64,000 nt of DNA from Chryseobacterium sp. MYb264 (GCF_035974275.1 NZ_CP142422.1:2852001-2916000), one strand, 5' to 3'; shown: positions 25,659-34,584, numbered from the stretch's first letter. Notes: generated by a model not told the origin, from the letters alone. Numbers and translations are program-made.

Positions 25659-26221
25659 ATGAATAAGATTAGACTTTTCCTTATTTCAGTATTTTTTTTA
25701 TTTAACACTCTTGTTTCATGTCAAAATATTAAAAATCAACATTTTATTAGTGATGCAGATAAAGTAATTATTTCAACTGTATATTTCAAAGATAAGACAA
25801 CAGAACCTCAATTGTTAAAAAAAGATCGTGCTTCCAAATTGTATTATCCTACTGAAGCTAATATAAAAGAAAGTATTACAAAAACAGGCTTTGCCAATTT
25901 AAACAAGGAAGAAAGTAAAAAATTAATATCATTATTGGAGGAACCAAGTCTAGGTCACGCTTTGCCATATCAATATGATATACAAATTGATTTCTATAAA
26001 AAAATAAGATTGTTCAAACTGCTACCATTTCTTCTGAGACAAAAAATTTAGTCGTAAAAAAAATTGGATGCAAACCCCACAGTTATGAAAATGGGCAAGA
26101 AGATGACAATTGTTTCTTTAGAGGGATGGTTTCGCAAAGCTTAAAAAAATATATCGTTAGTTTATTAAAAAGCAAAAAGCTTTGGAATAATGAACAACAA
26201 TTTATGGAAGACTATAAATAA
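25659..26221 (+). pseudogene. Exported lipoprotein-like gene, frameshifted in an A7 tract
   Basis: The first frame (25659-26051, 130 aa) begins MNKIRLFLISVFFLFNTLVS with Cys (lipobox-like VSC) and continues to IQIDFYKK. At the run of seven A at 25998-26004 the sense frame shifts by one. The second frame then reads KIVQTATISSETKNLV, VVKKIGCKPHSYENGQEDDN, CFFRGMVSQSLKKYIVSLL and ends MEDYK at TAA 26219-26221. The joined product would be about 186 residues. By position behind an effector remnant it is probably an immunity gene. It could be a pseudogene, phase-variable, or a read error in a homopolymer. Confidence 0.65.
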
Positions 26222-26228
26222 ATATAAC

Positions 26229-26345
26229 ATGCCCCAACACATTACAGATACTACCCAGCTAAAATGTGATAAAGGAGCTTCACCAACTCCGCTCACAGTA
26301 ACTAGTCAATCCTTTATGAGTATTGATGGAAAGCCACACTTGCAA
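26229..26345 (+). pseudogene. 5' remnant of a second DUF4280 (PAAR-like) gene
   Basis: Begins MPQHITDTTQLKCDKGAS and PLTVTSQSFMSIDGKPHL, closely matching the intact DUF4280 gene at 20951-21274, then diverges into unrelated sequence before the AraC gene. Only about 38 codons remain. It is inverted relative to the intact copy. Confidence 0.8.
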
Positions 26346-26363
26346 CTTCATTTTTTATTACAA

Positions 26364-27176
26364 CTAAATTATTTTACTTGGCGATGCACCAAACTGTTTT
26401 TTAAAAGCAAATGAAAAGTGAGAAAGGTCTTCAAAACCAAGATCCAGATAAATATCGGAAGCCATCTTCCCTTTTTCTAAAATTAAATAATGCGCCTCCT
26501 GCAATCTTTTTCTGAGCAACCATTTTCCGGGTGTAATGCCGAATATCTTTTCAAAATCACGTTTGAATGTTGCCAAACTTCTTCCCGTTAAATAAGCAAA
26601 CCGATCTAAATTAACATTAAAATGAAAGTTTTTATTCATAAATGCTTCAATATCAATTTTACCGGGTTCATTAAAATCAAACAAAATATTTTTCAAATCG
26701 GGATCTTCCTGAAGCAATAAAATCAACGCTTCTTTTATTTTTAGATCAACCAAACGAGGATCCGAAAGCTTTCCAGAATTTTGATATATTAATAATGAGT
26801 GCATATAATTTTGAAGTTCCGAACTTTCATGCAACAGCCACAAGGGTTTATGATGCTCTTTTTTTTCGGAGATCAAATTATATTCAACACTAAAATCCTT
26901 TAACGTTTGTTGATCGAGATAAATGGACAAAGACTGAAATTCGCCATTCGGAGGTGGTTGTTTAATAAATTTCAACAACTGATTTCTTCTCAAAAAACGG
27001 ATAGAACCATCTTTTGCTGAATAATCATGAAAACCGTCATTCAAAACCAAGTCTCCGGCAATCTGATAACTCAGCACATGATCCGACACAAAATGCTCTC
27101 CCTGCCGGCTCAGTTGCGTATAACAGGAATAAACGATATTGCCAAAATCTTCTCTTTTAGATTTCATTTCATACAA
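26364..27176 (-). CDS. AraC family transcriptional regulator
   Basis: A 270-residue regulator. The C-terminal 100 residues hold both helix-turn-helix motifs of AraC proteins: LDRFAYLTGRSLATFKRDFE, FGITPGKWLLRKRLQEAHYL, DIYLDLGFEDLSHFSFAFKK and QFGASPSKII. The N-terminal 150 residues are a beta-rich effector domain (QIAGDLVLNDGFHDYSAKDG) of the ExsA-like sort. The ATG at residue 4 (MKSKRED) is an alternative start. It lies downstream of the SDR oxidoreductase gene on the same strand but a hairpin and a MITE-like element separate them; it may still control that gene (inference). Confidence 0.9.
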   Translation of the reverse strand: MYEMKSKREDFGNIVYSCYTQLSRQGEHFVSDHVLSYQIAGDLVLNDGFHDYSAKDGSIRFLRRNQLLKFIKQPPPNGEFQSLSIYLDQQTLKDFSVEYNLISEKKEHHKPLWLLHESSELQNYMHSLLIYQNSGKLSDPRLVDLKIKEALILLLQEDPDLKNILFDFNEPGKIDIEAFMNKNFHFNVNLDRFAYLTGRSLATFKRDFEKIFGITPGKWLLRKRLQEAHYLILEKGKMASDIYLDLGFEDLSHFSFAFKKQFGASPSKII

Positions 27177-27186
27177 AAATAAGAAA

Positions 27187-27213
27187 ATGAGACTGCATTT
27201 TTCACAGTCTCAT
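27187..27213 (-). terminator. Terminator-like hairpin between SDR and AraC genes
   Basis: GAGACTG/CAGTCTC stem with a 9-nt loop, followed on the minus strand by ATTTTCTTATTTTT. It could end the transcript coming from the SDR gene. Confidence 0.6.
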
Positions 27214-27220
27214 TCATTAA

Positions 27221-27412
27221 GAGCCTGTTTAAAATTTTACCGTTTTATTTATTATCCTTAATGAAGTTGATCTTTGCTCAATTTTGATGCTCTTCTGAGC
27301 GTATTTTTCACTTCCTATTTTTGATTTAGCCCGCTAAATCTGCAAACACGAAGCAAAAAATCCATCTCAAAATAGCTATAAAAATTTTTGGCAATAAAAT
27401 TTAAACAGCCTC
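27221..27412. mobile_element. Candidate MITE (192 bp, inverted ends)
   Basis: Left end GAGCCTGTTTAAAATTTTAC and the reverse complement of the right end, GAGGCTGTTTAAATTTTATT, form imperfect terminal inverted repeats. TAA flanks both sides and may be a 3-bp target duplication. There is no coding potential inside. The parent insertion sequence is not in the window. Confidence 0.5.
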
Positions 27413-27417
27413 TAAAA

Positions 27418-28314
27418 TTATTTCAAACTAATTCCTTTGTGAGCCAAATATTGCTTACCATATTCAGTTTCAAACATATTTACGGCTTCATCATGATCGG
27501 TAGAAATCGTTACATCCATCCATTTTTCAAACTCTTCCTTTCTTTTTTCATCAGCAGCACGAAGAATAGAAGCCGCTTCGCTTCCCAACACAAGATGCAA
27601 AGGCGGGTTTTCAGCTTCAACAACATCAATCATTACTTTCGCTGCTTTTGCAGGATCTCCCATCGGTAAAAATTTCCCTGAAGTTAAATGTTCTTTAATT
27701 CCGCCCACGGTTGTCTCGTATCCTTCAACATCTTTGGCGAAACTCATTGAAGAACCTGCCCATTCTGTGCGGAAACCACCGGGTTCAATGCACGTCACTT
27801 CAATTCCGAGAGGCGCAATTTCTTTACTTAATGATTCCGAAAATCCTGAAAGACCGAATTTTGCAGCCTGATAAATCGAAAGCCCCGCATTCCCTACTCT
27901 ACCGCCAACAGAACTGATCTGTAAAATATTTCCCGAACGTTGTTTTCTCATATAAGGTAAAACCGCTCTCGTTACTTCAATCGGCGCATATAAATTAACT
28001 TCCAGCTGATTTCTGACCTGCTCATTGGTAAAAGCTTCTGCCGCTCCTGTAATTCCGAAACCTGCGTTATTCACCAATACATCAATTCTTCCAAAATAAT
28101 CCACCGCTTTTTCTACTGTTGAATAAATCTGTTCTTTGTTCTGAACATCTAATTCCAATGCGAGAGTCTGTTCCGGATATTTTTCAACCAAATCATTTAA
28201 CTGTTGAGGATTTCTAGCGGTTGCCACCACGTTATCTCCTTTTGCTAAAACTGCTTCAACAAGATTTTTACCTAAACCTTTTGAACTTCCTGTGATAAAC
28301 CAAACTTTTTTCAT
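27418..28314 (-). CDS. Short-chain dehydrogenase/reductase (SDR) family oxidoreductase
   Basis: A classical SDR of about 298 residues. From the chosen start MKKVWFITGSSKGLGKNL it has the nucleotide motif TGSSKGLG, the LVNNAGFGITG segment (NNAG), catalytic Ser in ILQISSVGGRVG, and YQAAKFG (Tyr-x-x-x-Lys), then IEPGGFRTEW. An upstream ATG would add 10 residues (MYQQNSIIKK), but the nucleotide fold begins directly after the second Met, so the shorter start is preferred. The substrate is unknown; NAD(P)(H) use is general to the family. An AraC regulator lies downstream. Confidence 0.9.
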   Translation of the reverse strand: MKKVWFITGSSKGLGKNLVEAVLAKGDNVVATARNPQQLNDLVEKYPEQTLALELDVQNKEQIYSTVEKAVDYFGRIDVLVNNAGFGITGAAEAFTNEQVRNQLEVNLYAPIEVTRAVLPYMRKQRSGNILQISSVGGRVGNAGLSIYQAAKFGLSGFSESLSKEIAPLGIEVTCIEPGGFRTEWAGSSMSFAKDVEGYETTVGGIKEHLTSGKFLPMGDPAKAAKVMIDVVEAENPPLHLVLGSEAASILRAADEKRKEEFEKWMDVTISTDHDEAVNMFETEYGKQYLAHKGISLK

Positions 28315-28646
28315 TTTCTTTATTATTGAATTTTGTTGATACAAATTTCCGTTAATTCCTATCCTCTTAAGTTTGTTAAAAAGCTCAACTTTACTTTGTT
28401 TAAAAAGTCAATTTTACTCAATCTGTATTTTTATGTGTCTGCAGGTTTTAGTTTAAATAAATTTTAAAATGAGTTAAACTGAAACCATAGCATTACATGT
28501 TAAAATATAAACCACTGAAAACTAAAATAATAACCTCCATTATCATAAAATACATACCTACGCGCCACAAAAAAGAGTAAAAAAATGTTTTATCGTAAAG
28601 AATTTTATATATTTGCACCATCTAACAATTAAAAAAATAATTTACT
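28315..28646. other. Intergenic region between SDR gene and acpP
   Basis: AT-rich region separating divergent genes. It holds the probable acpP promoter (28608-28615); nothing else is recognised. Confidence 0.6.
28608..28615 (+). promoter_or_regulatory. -7 element upstream of acpP
   Basis: TATATTTG matches the Bacteroidota TAnnTTTG consensus and lies about 30 nt before the acpP start. The -33 TTG is not clear. Confidence 0.55.
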
Positions 28647-28886
28647 ATGTCAGACATTGCATCAAGAGTAAAAGCTATCATCGCTGATAAGCTTGACGTT
28701 GAAGAAACAGAAGTAACTCCAGAAGCTAGCTTCACTAACGATTTAGGAGCAGATTCTTTGGATACAGTTGAACTTATCATGGAATTCGAAAAAGAATTTA
28801 ACATTCAAATCCCTGATGATCAAGCTGAAAAAATTACTACTGTAGGACACGCTATCGCTTATATCGAAGAAGTAGTAAATAAATAA
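28647..28886 (+). CDS. acpP: Acyl carrier protein
   Basis: A 79-residue acidic four-helix protein that carries growing fatty acids on a phosphopantetheine arm. The attachment site is Ser37 in [18 protein letters not shown]. Length and motif are standard. It heads a plus-strand operon, with fabF starting 34 bp after its stop and rnc, an IPExxxVDY gene and pyk following. Confidence 0.97.
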   Translation: MSDIASRVKAIIADKLDVEETEVTPEASFTNDLGADSLDTVELIMEFEKEFNIQIPDDQAEKITTVGHAIAYIEEVVNK

Positions 28887-28920
28887 TATTCTTCAACAAA
28901 AAAGAAATTAAAGAAAGTTT

Positions 28921-30165
28921 ATGGAATTAAAAAGAGTAGTTGTAACCGGTTTTGGAGCAATAACACCGATTGGAAATAATGCAAAAGAATACTGGGAAAA
29001 TCTTCTAAAAGGTGAGAGCGGTGCTGCTCCGATTACTCTTTTTGATGCCACAAACTTTAAAACGAAATTCGCTTGCGAGGTGAAAGGTTTCAATCCATTA
29101 GACCATTTCGATAAGAAAGAGGCTAAAAAAATGGATAGAAACACACAACTTGGGTTGGTAGCTGCTAAGGAAGCGGTATCCCACTCAAGGATTATTGAAG
29201 ACAATGTAGATAAAAACAGAGTTGGCGTAATCTGGGGTTCCGGAATCGGAGGTTTAGAGACTTTTGAAACTGAAGTTTTAGGTTGGGCTCAGACGGATAT
29301 TCCGAGATTTAACCCTTTCTTTATCCCTAAAATGATTGCGGATATTACTCCGGGGCATATCTCAATCGAATATGGATTCCATGGACCGAATTACACAACT
29401 GTTTCTGCATGTGCATCTTCAGCAAATGCTATAATTGACTCCAAAATGCTGATCCAGTTAGGAAAAGCGGACGTCATTGTTTGCGGAGGCTCTGAGGCAG
29501 CCGTTACAGCAAGTGGTGTCGGTGGATTCAATGCAATGATGGCACTTTCTACAAGAAATGATGATCCTACAACAGCATCCAGACCATTTGATAAAGACAG
29601 AGACGGCTTTGTACTGGGTGAAGGAGCAGGATGCATTATCCTTGAAGAATATGAGCACGCGGTAAAACGTGGGGCTACAATCTATGCAGAATTAAAAGGT
29701 GGCGGTATGAGTGCAGATGCACATCACATGACAGCGCCTCATCCTGAAGGTTTAGGAGCTTACTTGGTAATGAAAAATTGCCTGGAAGATGCAGGATTAA
29801 CTGCTGATGAAGTAGATCACATCAATATGCATGGTACGTCTACTCCATTAGGAGATATTGCAGAATCTAACGCGATTTCAAAATTATTAGGAGAGCACGC
29901 TTTCGACATTCAGATCAATTCTACAAAATCAATGACAGGTCACCTTTTGGGTGCAGCCGGAGTGATTGAAGCTATTGCTGCGTTGGGAACTATTATTCAT
30001 GGTATTGTTCCTCCTACCATCAACCATTTTACTGATGATGAAAATATCGACAGCAGACTGAACTTTACGTTCAATGATGCTGTGAAGAAAGATGTAAAAG
30101 TAGCCATGAGTAATACTTTTGGGTTTGGTGGACATAACGCTTGCGTTCTATTTAAGAAAATCTAA
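28921..30165 (+). CDS. fabF: Beta-ketoacyl-ACP synthase II
   Basis: A 414-residue condensing enzyme that lengthens acyl-ACP with malonyl-ACP in fatty acid synthesis. The Cys-His-His triad is visible: Cys in TVSACASSANAI, His in INMHGTSTPLGD and His in STKSMTGHLLGAAG. It opens RVVVTGFGAITPIGN and ends GFGGHNACVLF as typical FabF proteins do. It directly follows acpP, the usual pairing. Confidence 0.97.
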   Translation: MELKRVVVTGFGAITPIGNNAKEYWENLLKGESGAAPITLFDATNFKTKFACEVKGFNPLDHFDKKEAKKMDRNTQLGLVAAKEAVSHSRIIEDNVDKNRVGVIWGSGIGGLETFETEVLGWAQTDIPRFNPFFIPKMIADITPGHISIEYGFHGPNYTTVSACASSANAIIDSKMLIQLGKADVIVCGGSEAAVTASGVGGFNAMMALSTRNDDPTTASRPFDKDRDGFVLGEGAGCIILEEYEHAVKRGATIYAELKGGGMSADAHHMTAPHPEGLGAYLVMKNCLEDAGLTADEVDHINMHGTSTPLGDIAESNAISKLLGEHAFDIQINSTKSMTGHLLGAAGVIEAIAALGTIIHGIVPPTINHFTDDENIDSRLNFTFNDAVKKDVKVAMSNTFGFGGHNACVLFKKI

Positions 30166-30174
30166 ATTTACTGA

Positions 30175-30939
30175 ATGGAGTTACAGAAATACTTTTCTAA
30201 ATTCCTTCTCAAAAAAAGAAAAAGACAGCTTACAGAGAGAGACTACAACCTGAGTATGGCATTAAATAAAATGCTGGGAACTGAGGTGCAGAATGTTGCT
30301 CTTTACCGCGAAGCTTTTTCTTTAAAAAATTCTTCTAAAAATCAGGATAACAGTAATTACGAAAGGCTTGAATTTTTAGGAGATTCTGTTTTGGGTACAA
30401 TTATCTCTTGTCATTTGTTCCAGACTTATCCTCAGGCTAATGAAGGATATCTGACGCAGATGAAATCTAAGATTGTTAATAGGAAAAATCTTAATAAATT
30501 AGGAGAAGATCTCAAGTTGACAGATCTGTTACAAAAACAGGCTTCTGCAGCACTGGGTGAAAACATCTCCGGAAATTTATTTGAGGCACTCATTGGCGCC
30601 GTGTATTTAGACTTCCACTATGATACCTGCAAAAAGATCATTTTGGAACGATTGCTTACGCCAACTGAGATTAATAAGCTTGAAAACAAAATTGTCAGCT
30701 ATAAAGGGCTTCTCCTCGAATGGAGCCAGAAAAAAAAGCTGAATATAAAGTATGAAACTTGTGAGGAAATCCAGGTGAACAAAGCAATAACATTCAGATG
30801 CCATGTATGGCTGGGAGCTGAAAAAATTGCCAACGCCACCGAGACTTCCAAGAAAAAGGCAGAGGAAAAGGCAGCACAGAGGGCATTTTATATTTTAAAC
30901 AAAAAAGAAAACATACTTGGAAATTCAAAAACTTTATGA
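30175..30939 (+). CDS. rnc: Ribonuclease III
   Basis: A 254-residue double-strand-specific RNase that processes rRNA and other structured RNAs. The nuclease domain holds YERLEFLGDSVLG (signature with catalytic Glu/Asp) and the second acidic site in NLFEALIGAVYLDF. A dsRNA-binding domain follows (YKGLLLEWSQKKKLNIKYET; SKKKAEEKAAQRAFYILN). Its 3' end overlaps the next gene by 23 bp, so they are translationally linked. The acpP-fabF-rnc order is common in Flavobacteriia. Confidence 0.96.
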   Translation: MELQKYFSKFLLKKRKRQLTERDYNLSMALNKMLGTEVQNVALYREAFSLKNSSKNQDNSNYERLEFLGDSVLGTIISCHLFQTYPQANEGYLTQMKSKIVNRKNLNKLGEDLKLTDLLQKQASAALGENISGNLFEALIGAVYLDFHYDTCKKIILERLLTPTEINKLENKIVSYKGLLLEWSQKKKLNIKYETCEEIQVNKAITFRCHVWLGAEKIANATETSKKKAEEKAAQRAFYILNKKENILGNSKTL

Positions 30940-31390
30940 CCTGGATGATATAGAATTTGAAGATATTGCCATAGGATTGGTAAGATTAGCAAAACATATA
31001 CCCGATCATGAGTTTTTCTATAAAATAAATCAAAACAACGACCTCAAATTTTTCAGAAAACAAGACATTGTTTTTCATGGGGTGTTTTATGACTACTATT
31101 TTTCAAGATTCGAGGCCTACCACAAGTTTACAAAGACCTGTTTTACTTTCATTTCAAATAAATCTACGGAAAGTAAGCAAAAAAAACTACAGACTGAGCT
31201 ATTCTCAGGAGAAGATAACATTAAATTTTTATTAAATAATCAGGTAGATGTGCAATATATTTTGCATAGTTCGGAACAGTTTCCTGATTTTTCCGTAATT
31301 TTGCTCCCTGAAAATCTTGTGTTTCCAATTCAAGATTATACATTAGGTTCTGAAGAGGAACTTTATCAAATTATCCAGTATTATGAATAA
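30917..31390 (+). CDS. IPExxxVDY family protein
   Basis: A 157-residue protein of a small family, found between rnc and pyk in Flavobacteriia and named for a C-terminal motif; here the motif region reads LLPENLVFPIQDY, a variant. It begins MEIQKLYDLDDIEFEDIAIG and is probably cytosolic. Function is unknown. It overlaps rnc upstream by 23 bp and pyk downstream by 8 bp, so the three are tightly coupled. Confidence 0.85.
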   Translation: MEIQKLYDLDDIEFEDIAIGLVRLAKHIPDHEFFYKINQNNDLKFFRKQDIVFHGVFYDYYFSRFEAYHKFTKTCFTFISNKSTESKQKKLQTELFSGEDNIKFLLNNQVDVQYILHSSEQFPDFSVILLPENLVFPIQDYTLGSEEELYQIIQYYE

Positions 31391-32828
31391 GTATTTAAAG
31401 AAGACAAAAATTATCGCGACACTTGGACCGGCGTCATCGTCGAAGGAAGTAATGTTAGGGCTAATGAAAGCAGGTGTTGACATTTTCAGAATCAATTTTT
31501 CACATGCAGATTACGACTTAGTTCGATCAAATATTGAAATAATCAGAGAACTTAATAAGGAATATGGTTATTCAGTGGGTATTTTGGGAGACCTACAAGG
31601 GCCGAAACTAAGAGTGGGGGTTGTAAAAGAAGGTTCTTACCTGAATCCGGGTGACATCCTTACTTTTACCAATGAAAAAATAGAAGGGGATTCTACAAAA
31701 GTGTATATGACTTATCAACAGTTTCCTCAAGATGTAAAAGCTGGTGAAAGAATTCTTATCGACGACGGAAAATTAATGTTGGAAGTTATCGAGACCAATA
31801 GTATAGATACTGTAAAAGCAAAGACAATTCAAGGGGGACCATTAAGTTCTAAAAAAGGGGTAAACCTTCCTAATACAAACGTTTCTCTTCCTGCTTTAAC
31901 AGAAAAAGATATTCAGGATGCCAATTTCATGCTAGACATGGAGGTTGATTGGATCGCACTTTCTTTCGTTCGTCATGCTCAGGATATTATCGATTTAAAA
32001 GAGTTGATCAATGCTCATCCAAACGGAAAATTCAAAACTCCGATTATCGCGAAAATTGAAAAGCCGGAAGGGGTAAAAAATATCGACGAGATCCTAATGG
32101 AATGTGATGGATTAATGGTTGCTCGTGGTGATCTAGGTGTGGAAGTTCCGATGGAAGAAGTTCCTGCTATCCAAAAAACATTGGTAGAGAAGGCGAGATA
32201 TTATTCTAAACCGGTAATTATCGCTACTCAGATGATGGAAACAATGATCAACAGCTTAACGCCTACAAGAGCGGAAGTGAATGACGTTGCCAACTCTGTA
32301 TTGGATGGTGCTGATGCGGTAATGCTTTCAGGAGAAACTTCTGTAGGTAGATACCCAGTTCAGGTGGTAGAAAACATGGCTAAAATTGTGAAAAACATCG
32401 AGATGACCCATTTTTACCAACACAAAAACGAACCAATTGAAAAAGACTTCGACTGTATTGATGAGAGATTCATCACCAACAGAGTATGTCTTGCTGCGGT
32501 AAGAATCGCTAAAACAACTAATGTTTCTGCTATCGTTACTTTAACGAGTTCTGGTTATACTGCATTCCAGTTGTCAGCTCACAGACCAGATTCTCACATC
32601 ATTGTTTACAGCGGTAACAAAAGAGTGATCAACATGTTGAACCTTCTTTGGGGTGTTCACGCATACTATTATGATATGAACAAATCTACTGACGAAACAA
32701 TTATCCAGGTTAATATGTTAACACACAACTACGGATTTATCGAGTCCGGAGACTTTGTCATCAACATCAATGCTACTCCGTCTTACGAAGGTGGAAAAAC
32801 AAATACCTTGAGATTGACTACGGTTTAA
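31383..32828 (+). CDS. pyk: Pyruvate kinase
   Basis: A 481-residue glycolytic enzyme converting phosphoenolpyruvate and ADP to pyruvate and ATP. Key segments: KIIATLGPASSSKEVMLGLM, FRINFSHADY, the active-site loop PIIAKIEKPEGVKNIDEI, MVARGDLGVEVPMEEVP, and the C-terminal allosteric domain (IVTLTSSGYTAFQLSAHRP). It closes the housekeeping operon; a strong terminator follows at 32861. Confidence 0.97.
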   Translation: MNKYLKKTKIIATLGPASSSKEVMLGLMKAGVDIFRINFSHADYDLVRSNIEIIRELNKEYGYSVGILGDLQGPKLRVGVVKEGSYLNPGDILTFTNEKIEGDSTKVYMTYQQFPQDVKAGERILIDDGKLMLEVIETNSIDTVKAKTIQGGPLSSKKGVNLPNTNVSLPALTEKDIQDANFMLDMEVDWIALSFVRHAQDIIDLKELINAHPNGKFKTPIIAKIEKPEGVKNIDEILMECDGLMVARGDLGVEVPMEEVPAIQKTLVEKARYYSKPVIIATQMMETMINSLTPTRAEVNDVANSVLDGADAVMLSGETSVGRYPVQVVENMAKIVKNIEMTHFYQHKNEPIEKDFDCIDERFITNRVCLAAVRIAKTTNVSAIVTLTSSGYTAFQLSAHRPDSHIIVYSGNKRVINMLNLLWGVHAYYYDMNKSTDETIIQVNMLTHNYGFIESGDFVININATPSYEGGKTNTLRLTTV

Positions 32829-32860
32829 TTTGATCATTAAAATTCAACCTCAACATATCA

Positions 32861-32888
32861 AAAACTCCCGAAGCTTCGGGAGTTTTTT
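32861..32888 (+). terminator. Terminator after pyk
   Basis: AAAACTCCCGAAGCTTCGGGAGTTTT makes a perfect stem and ends in a run of T. It lies about 30 bp beyond the pyk stop and closes the acpP-pyk operon. Confidence 0.92.
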
Positions 32889-32910
32889 AGGTATAGGTGT
32901 TTCGCTTTTT

Positions 32911-33110
32911 TTGCCACGAATGCACGAATATTTTATGTCTCACAGATTTTCATAGATGATGCTGTTTTTTGTAGGTGGTGCACAAGAGCGCAAGGATTTT
33001 ATCAAAGATAAAATTGTGGAGTGCTTAACGCTACAAATGCAGGAATATTTTATTTCCCACAGATCGTACAGGTTTTCACAGATGATATCGTTGATTTTGT
33101 TGTTGTATAA
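32911..33110 (+). repeat. Dispersed diverged copy of module A
   Basis: GCCACGAATGCACGAATATTTT, then GCGCAAGGATTTTATCAAAG, ATAAAATT, and a second half with TATTTCCCACAGATCG and TTTTCACAGATGATATCGTT match the repeat mosaic at 7661-8780 some 24 kb away. It carries no gene. Confidence 0.8.
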
Positions 33111-33145
33111 AACGTAAAAAATATTCTTCTAAAACATCAGTCAGA

Positions 33146-33631
33146 TTAGAAATTATAGCTTAATGCCATTCCGTTTCCACTGCCTTCCAGCTTAAAATAA
33201 GGGTAAAATGCTGTAGAAGTCTCATTTTCGGCATTGAGCGCTTTGTCAAAATTTTTCTTCGAAGATAATGCAAAAGGAATTGCTATGGCTACTAAGCCAG
33301 CACCAATACCTACCAGCCCCCAACCTTTGGTCTCTGTTTTATGCTGTTTCCCATACTGGTCAGTAACCGTTTTATCTCCTCCGCTTAATGCTCTTGCCAA
33401 CCCAAACCCCATACAACCTCCTCCTATACCTCCGAAGATCATAGAAACCGTACTGTTGGTTCTGTACTTTTGAAAGTAGTGCTTCGCTTCTGTATTCTGA
33501 AATACCTTTTCATATTCAGTCATACGGTATTCTTGGCCGTCTTTTAGAAGTTTTCCTTTTCTGGTTACACTTACCTGTGAGAATGCTATCTGAGACAGCA
33601 AGATAAAGCTCACGACAATAATTTTTTTCAT
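33146..33631 (-). CDS. Hypothetical exported protein with glycine-rich membrane segments
   Basis: A 161-residue protein with a signal peptide (MKKIIVVSFILLSQIAFSQ). Two glycine-rich hydrophobic stretches follow (VSMIFGGIGGGCMGFGLARA; GLVGIGAGLVAIAIPFALSS), which look like paired transmembrane helices. Its ending (YPYFKLEGSGNGMALSYNF) is beta-like. No family is recognised with confidence. It is transcribed alone on the minus strand. Confidence 0.7.
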   Translation of the reverse strand: MKKIIVVSFILLSQIAFSQVSVTRKGKLLKDGQEYRMTEYEKVFQNTEAKHYFQKYRTNSTVSMIFGGIGGGCMGFGLARALSGGDKTVTDQYGKQHKTETKGWGLVGIGAGLVAIAIPFALSSKKNFDKALNAENETSTAFYPYFKLEGSGNGMALSYNF

Positions 33632-33957
33632 TATGTTTTAATTTTAAAAGGTTTTTTATTTTAGTAGGATGTACTTCGTATTCTATCGAATTCACATTAC
33701 TATTCGAGAGTTCTGTGTTTTTTATTCTTGCATATCATAAGAAATCTTATCCCATTTCATCTTTGAAATTACTTTTCGATTAACTTAACCCTTCCAGGGT
33801 TCTTGCATCATGTATAACATCGGGGTTCAGTTCACCCCACGCTATTCATCTTTAATGCTCTACGGGGTTTATTACGGTAAATGTAAAAAAGGTAGATTCT
33901 CATTTGAAGATACTTTTTAAATAATTGTTGAATATGAATTTTATTATTAAAAAAAGT
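33632..33957. other. Gap carrying a dispersed intergenic element
   Basis: No gene is seen. The element at 33761-33890 fills much of it. Confidence 0.6.
33761..33890 (+). repeat. Dispersed intergenic element, copy 2 of 3
   Basis: Matches copies at 4250-4372 and 48806-48925 in the order TTTGAAATTACTTTTCGATTA, AACCC..CCAGGGTT, ATCAT, ATCGGGGTTCA, CACCCCACGCTATT, TTTAA, ACGGGGTTTATTA, GGTAAATG. Short GGGTT/ACCCC arms may pair. It lies behind the immunity gene of the RHS locus. Confidence 0.72.
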
Positions 33958-34584
33958 CTACTCGGTATCTTTCTCTGAAATGTTTATGAATAGGCTATCT
34001 TCTATGATGGGTTGCAATACAAATTTTGCTCTACCAAAATTGAGTTTTGAAAATCTTCTCAGATATTCTCCTTCCGGATAATTTCCCTTTAATACTTTCT
34101 CATAAGGATAATAGTTTTGTTTGTATTTTGAAGCATACTCATAATACGGTGGTGATTGTTTAATTTTCAGTTTATATTTTACTCTTGTAGACTCATAAGG
34201 TTTTAGATAATATACAGAATTTCCATCACCTGCCTTTTGAGCATTAATAAAATTAGCATTGCCAATTTCTGTCAAATAAGAATTATGTATACTGTCAAGT
34301 TTTTGCTGATAAAATTTTGAAGTATGTCTAGGCTCAATTATTCCATAAATAATGATTGGAGGAAAACCATCTCCATCTGGTATTGAGGTTGGTCTTTTCT
34401 TTTTAACATCACTAAAATGAAGTGTATTAGGAGCTAAAAAAATGATATCATAGTTTAATTTATTTTCAAAATCAAGATATACTTCGTTGCTATTTTTTAT
34501 ATACTTTAGTTCAAAAGAATTACTTTGCTCCTGTTTGCAAGAAAAAACAAATATGATACTTATTATAAAAAAAATCTTACTCAT
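33958..34584 (-). CDS. Lipoprotein, candidate immunity protein of the RHS toxin
   Basis: A 208-residue lipoprotein (MSKIFFIISIIFVFSC, Cys16). The rest is mixed with proline- and tyrosine-rich stretches (KIKQSPPYYEYASKYKQNYY) and no recognised domain. Its start overlaps the RHS stop by 1 bp, the classic place for the cognate immunity gene of a polymorphic toxin. A membrane-anchored immunity protein would fit a toxin that acts in the periplasm. The immunity role is inference. Confidence 0.7.
   Translation of the reverse strand: MSKIFFIISIIFVFSCKQEQSNSFELKYIKNSNEVYLDFENKLNYDIIFLAPNTLHFSDVKKKRPTSIPDGDGFPPIIIYGIIEPRHTSKFYQQKLDSIHNSYLTEIGNANFINAQKAGDGNSVYYLKPYESTRVKYKLKIKQSPPYYEYASKYKQNYYPYEKVLKGNYPEGEYLRRFSKLNFGRAKFVLQPIIEDSLFINISEKDTE

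Larger units (their letters stand above)
32829..33145. other. Gap after pyk with a terminator and repeat copy
   Basis: No gene is seen. The gap contains the pyk terminator at 32861 and a degraded module A repeat at 32911-33110. Confidence 0.65.
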
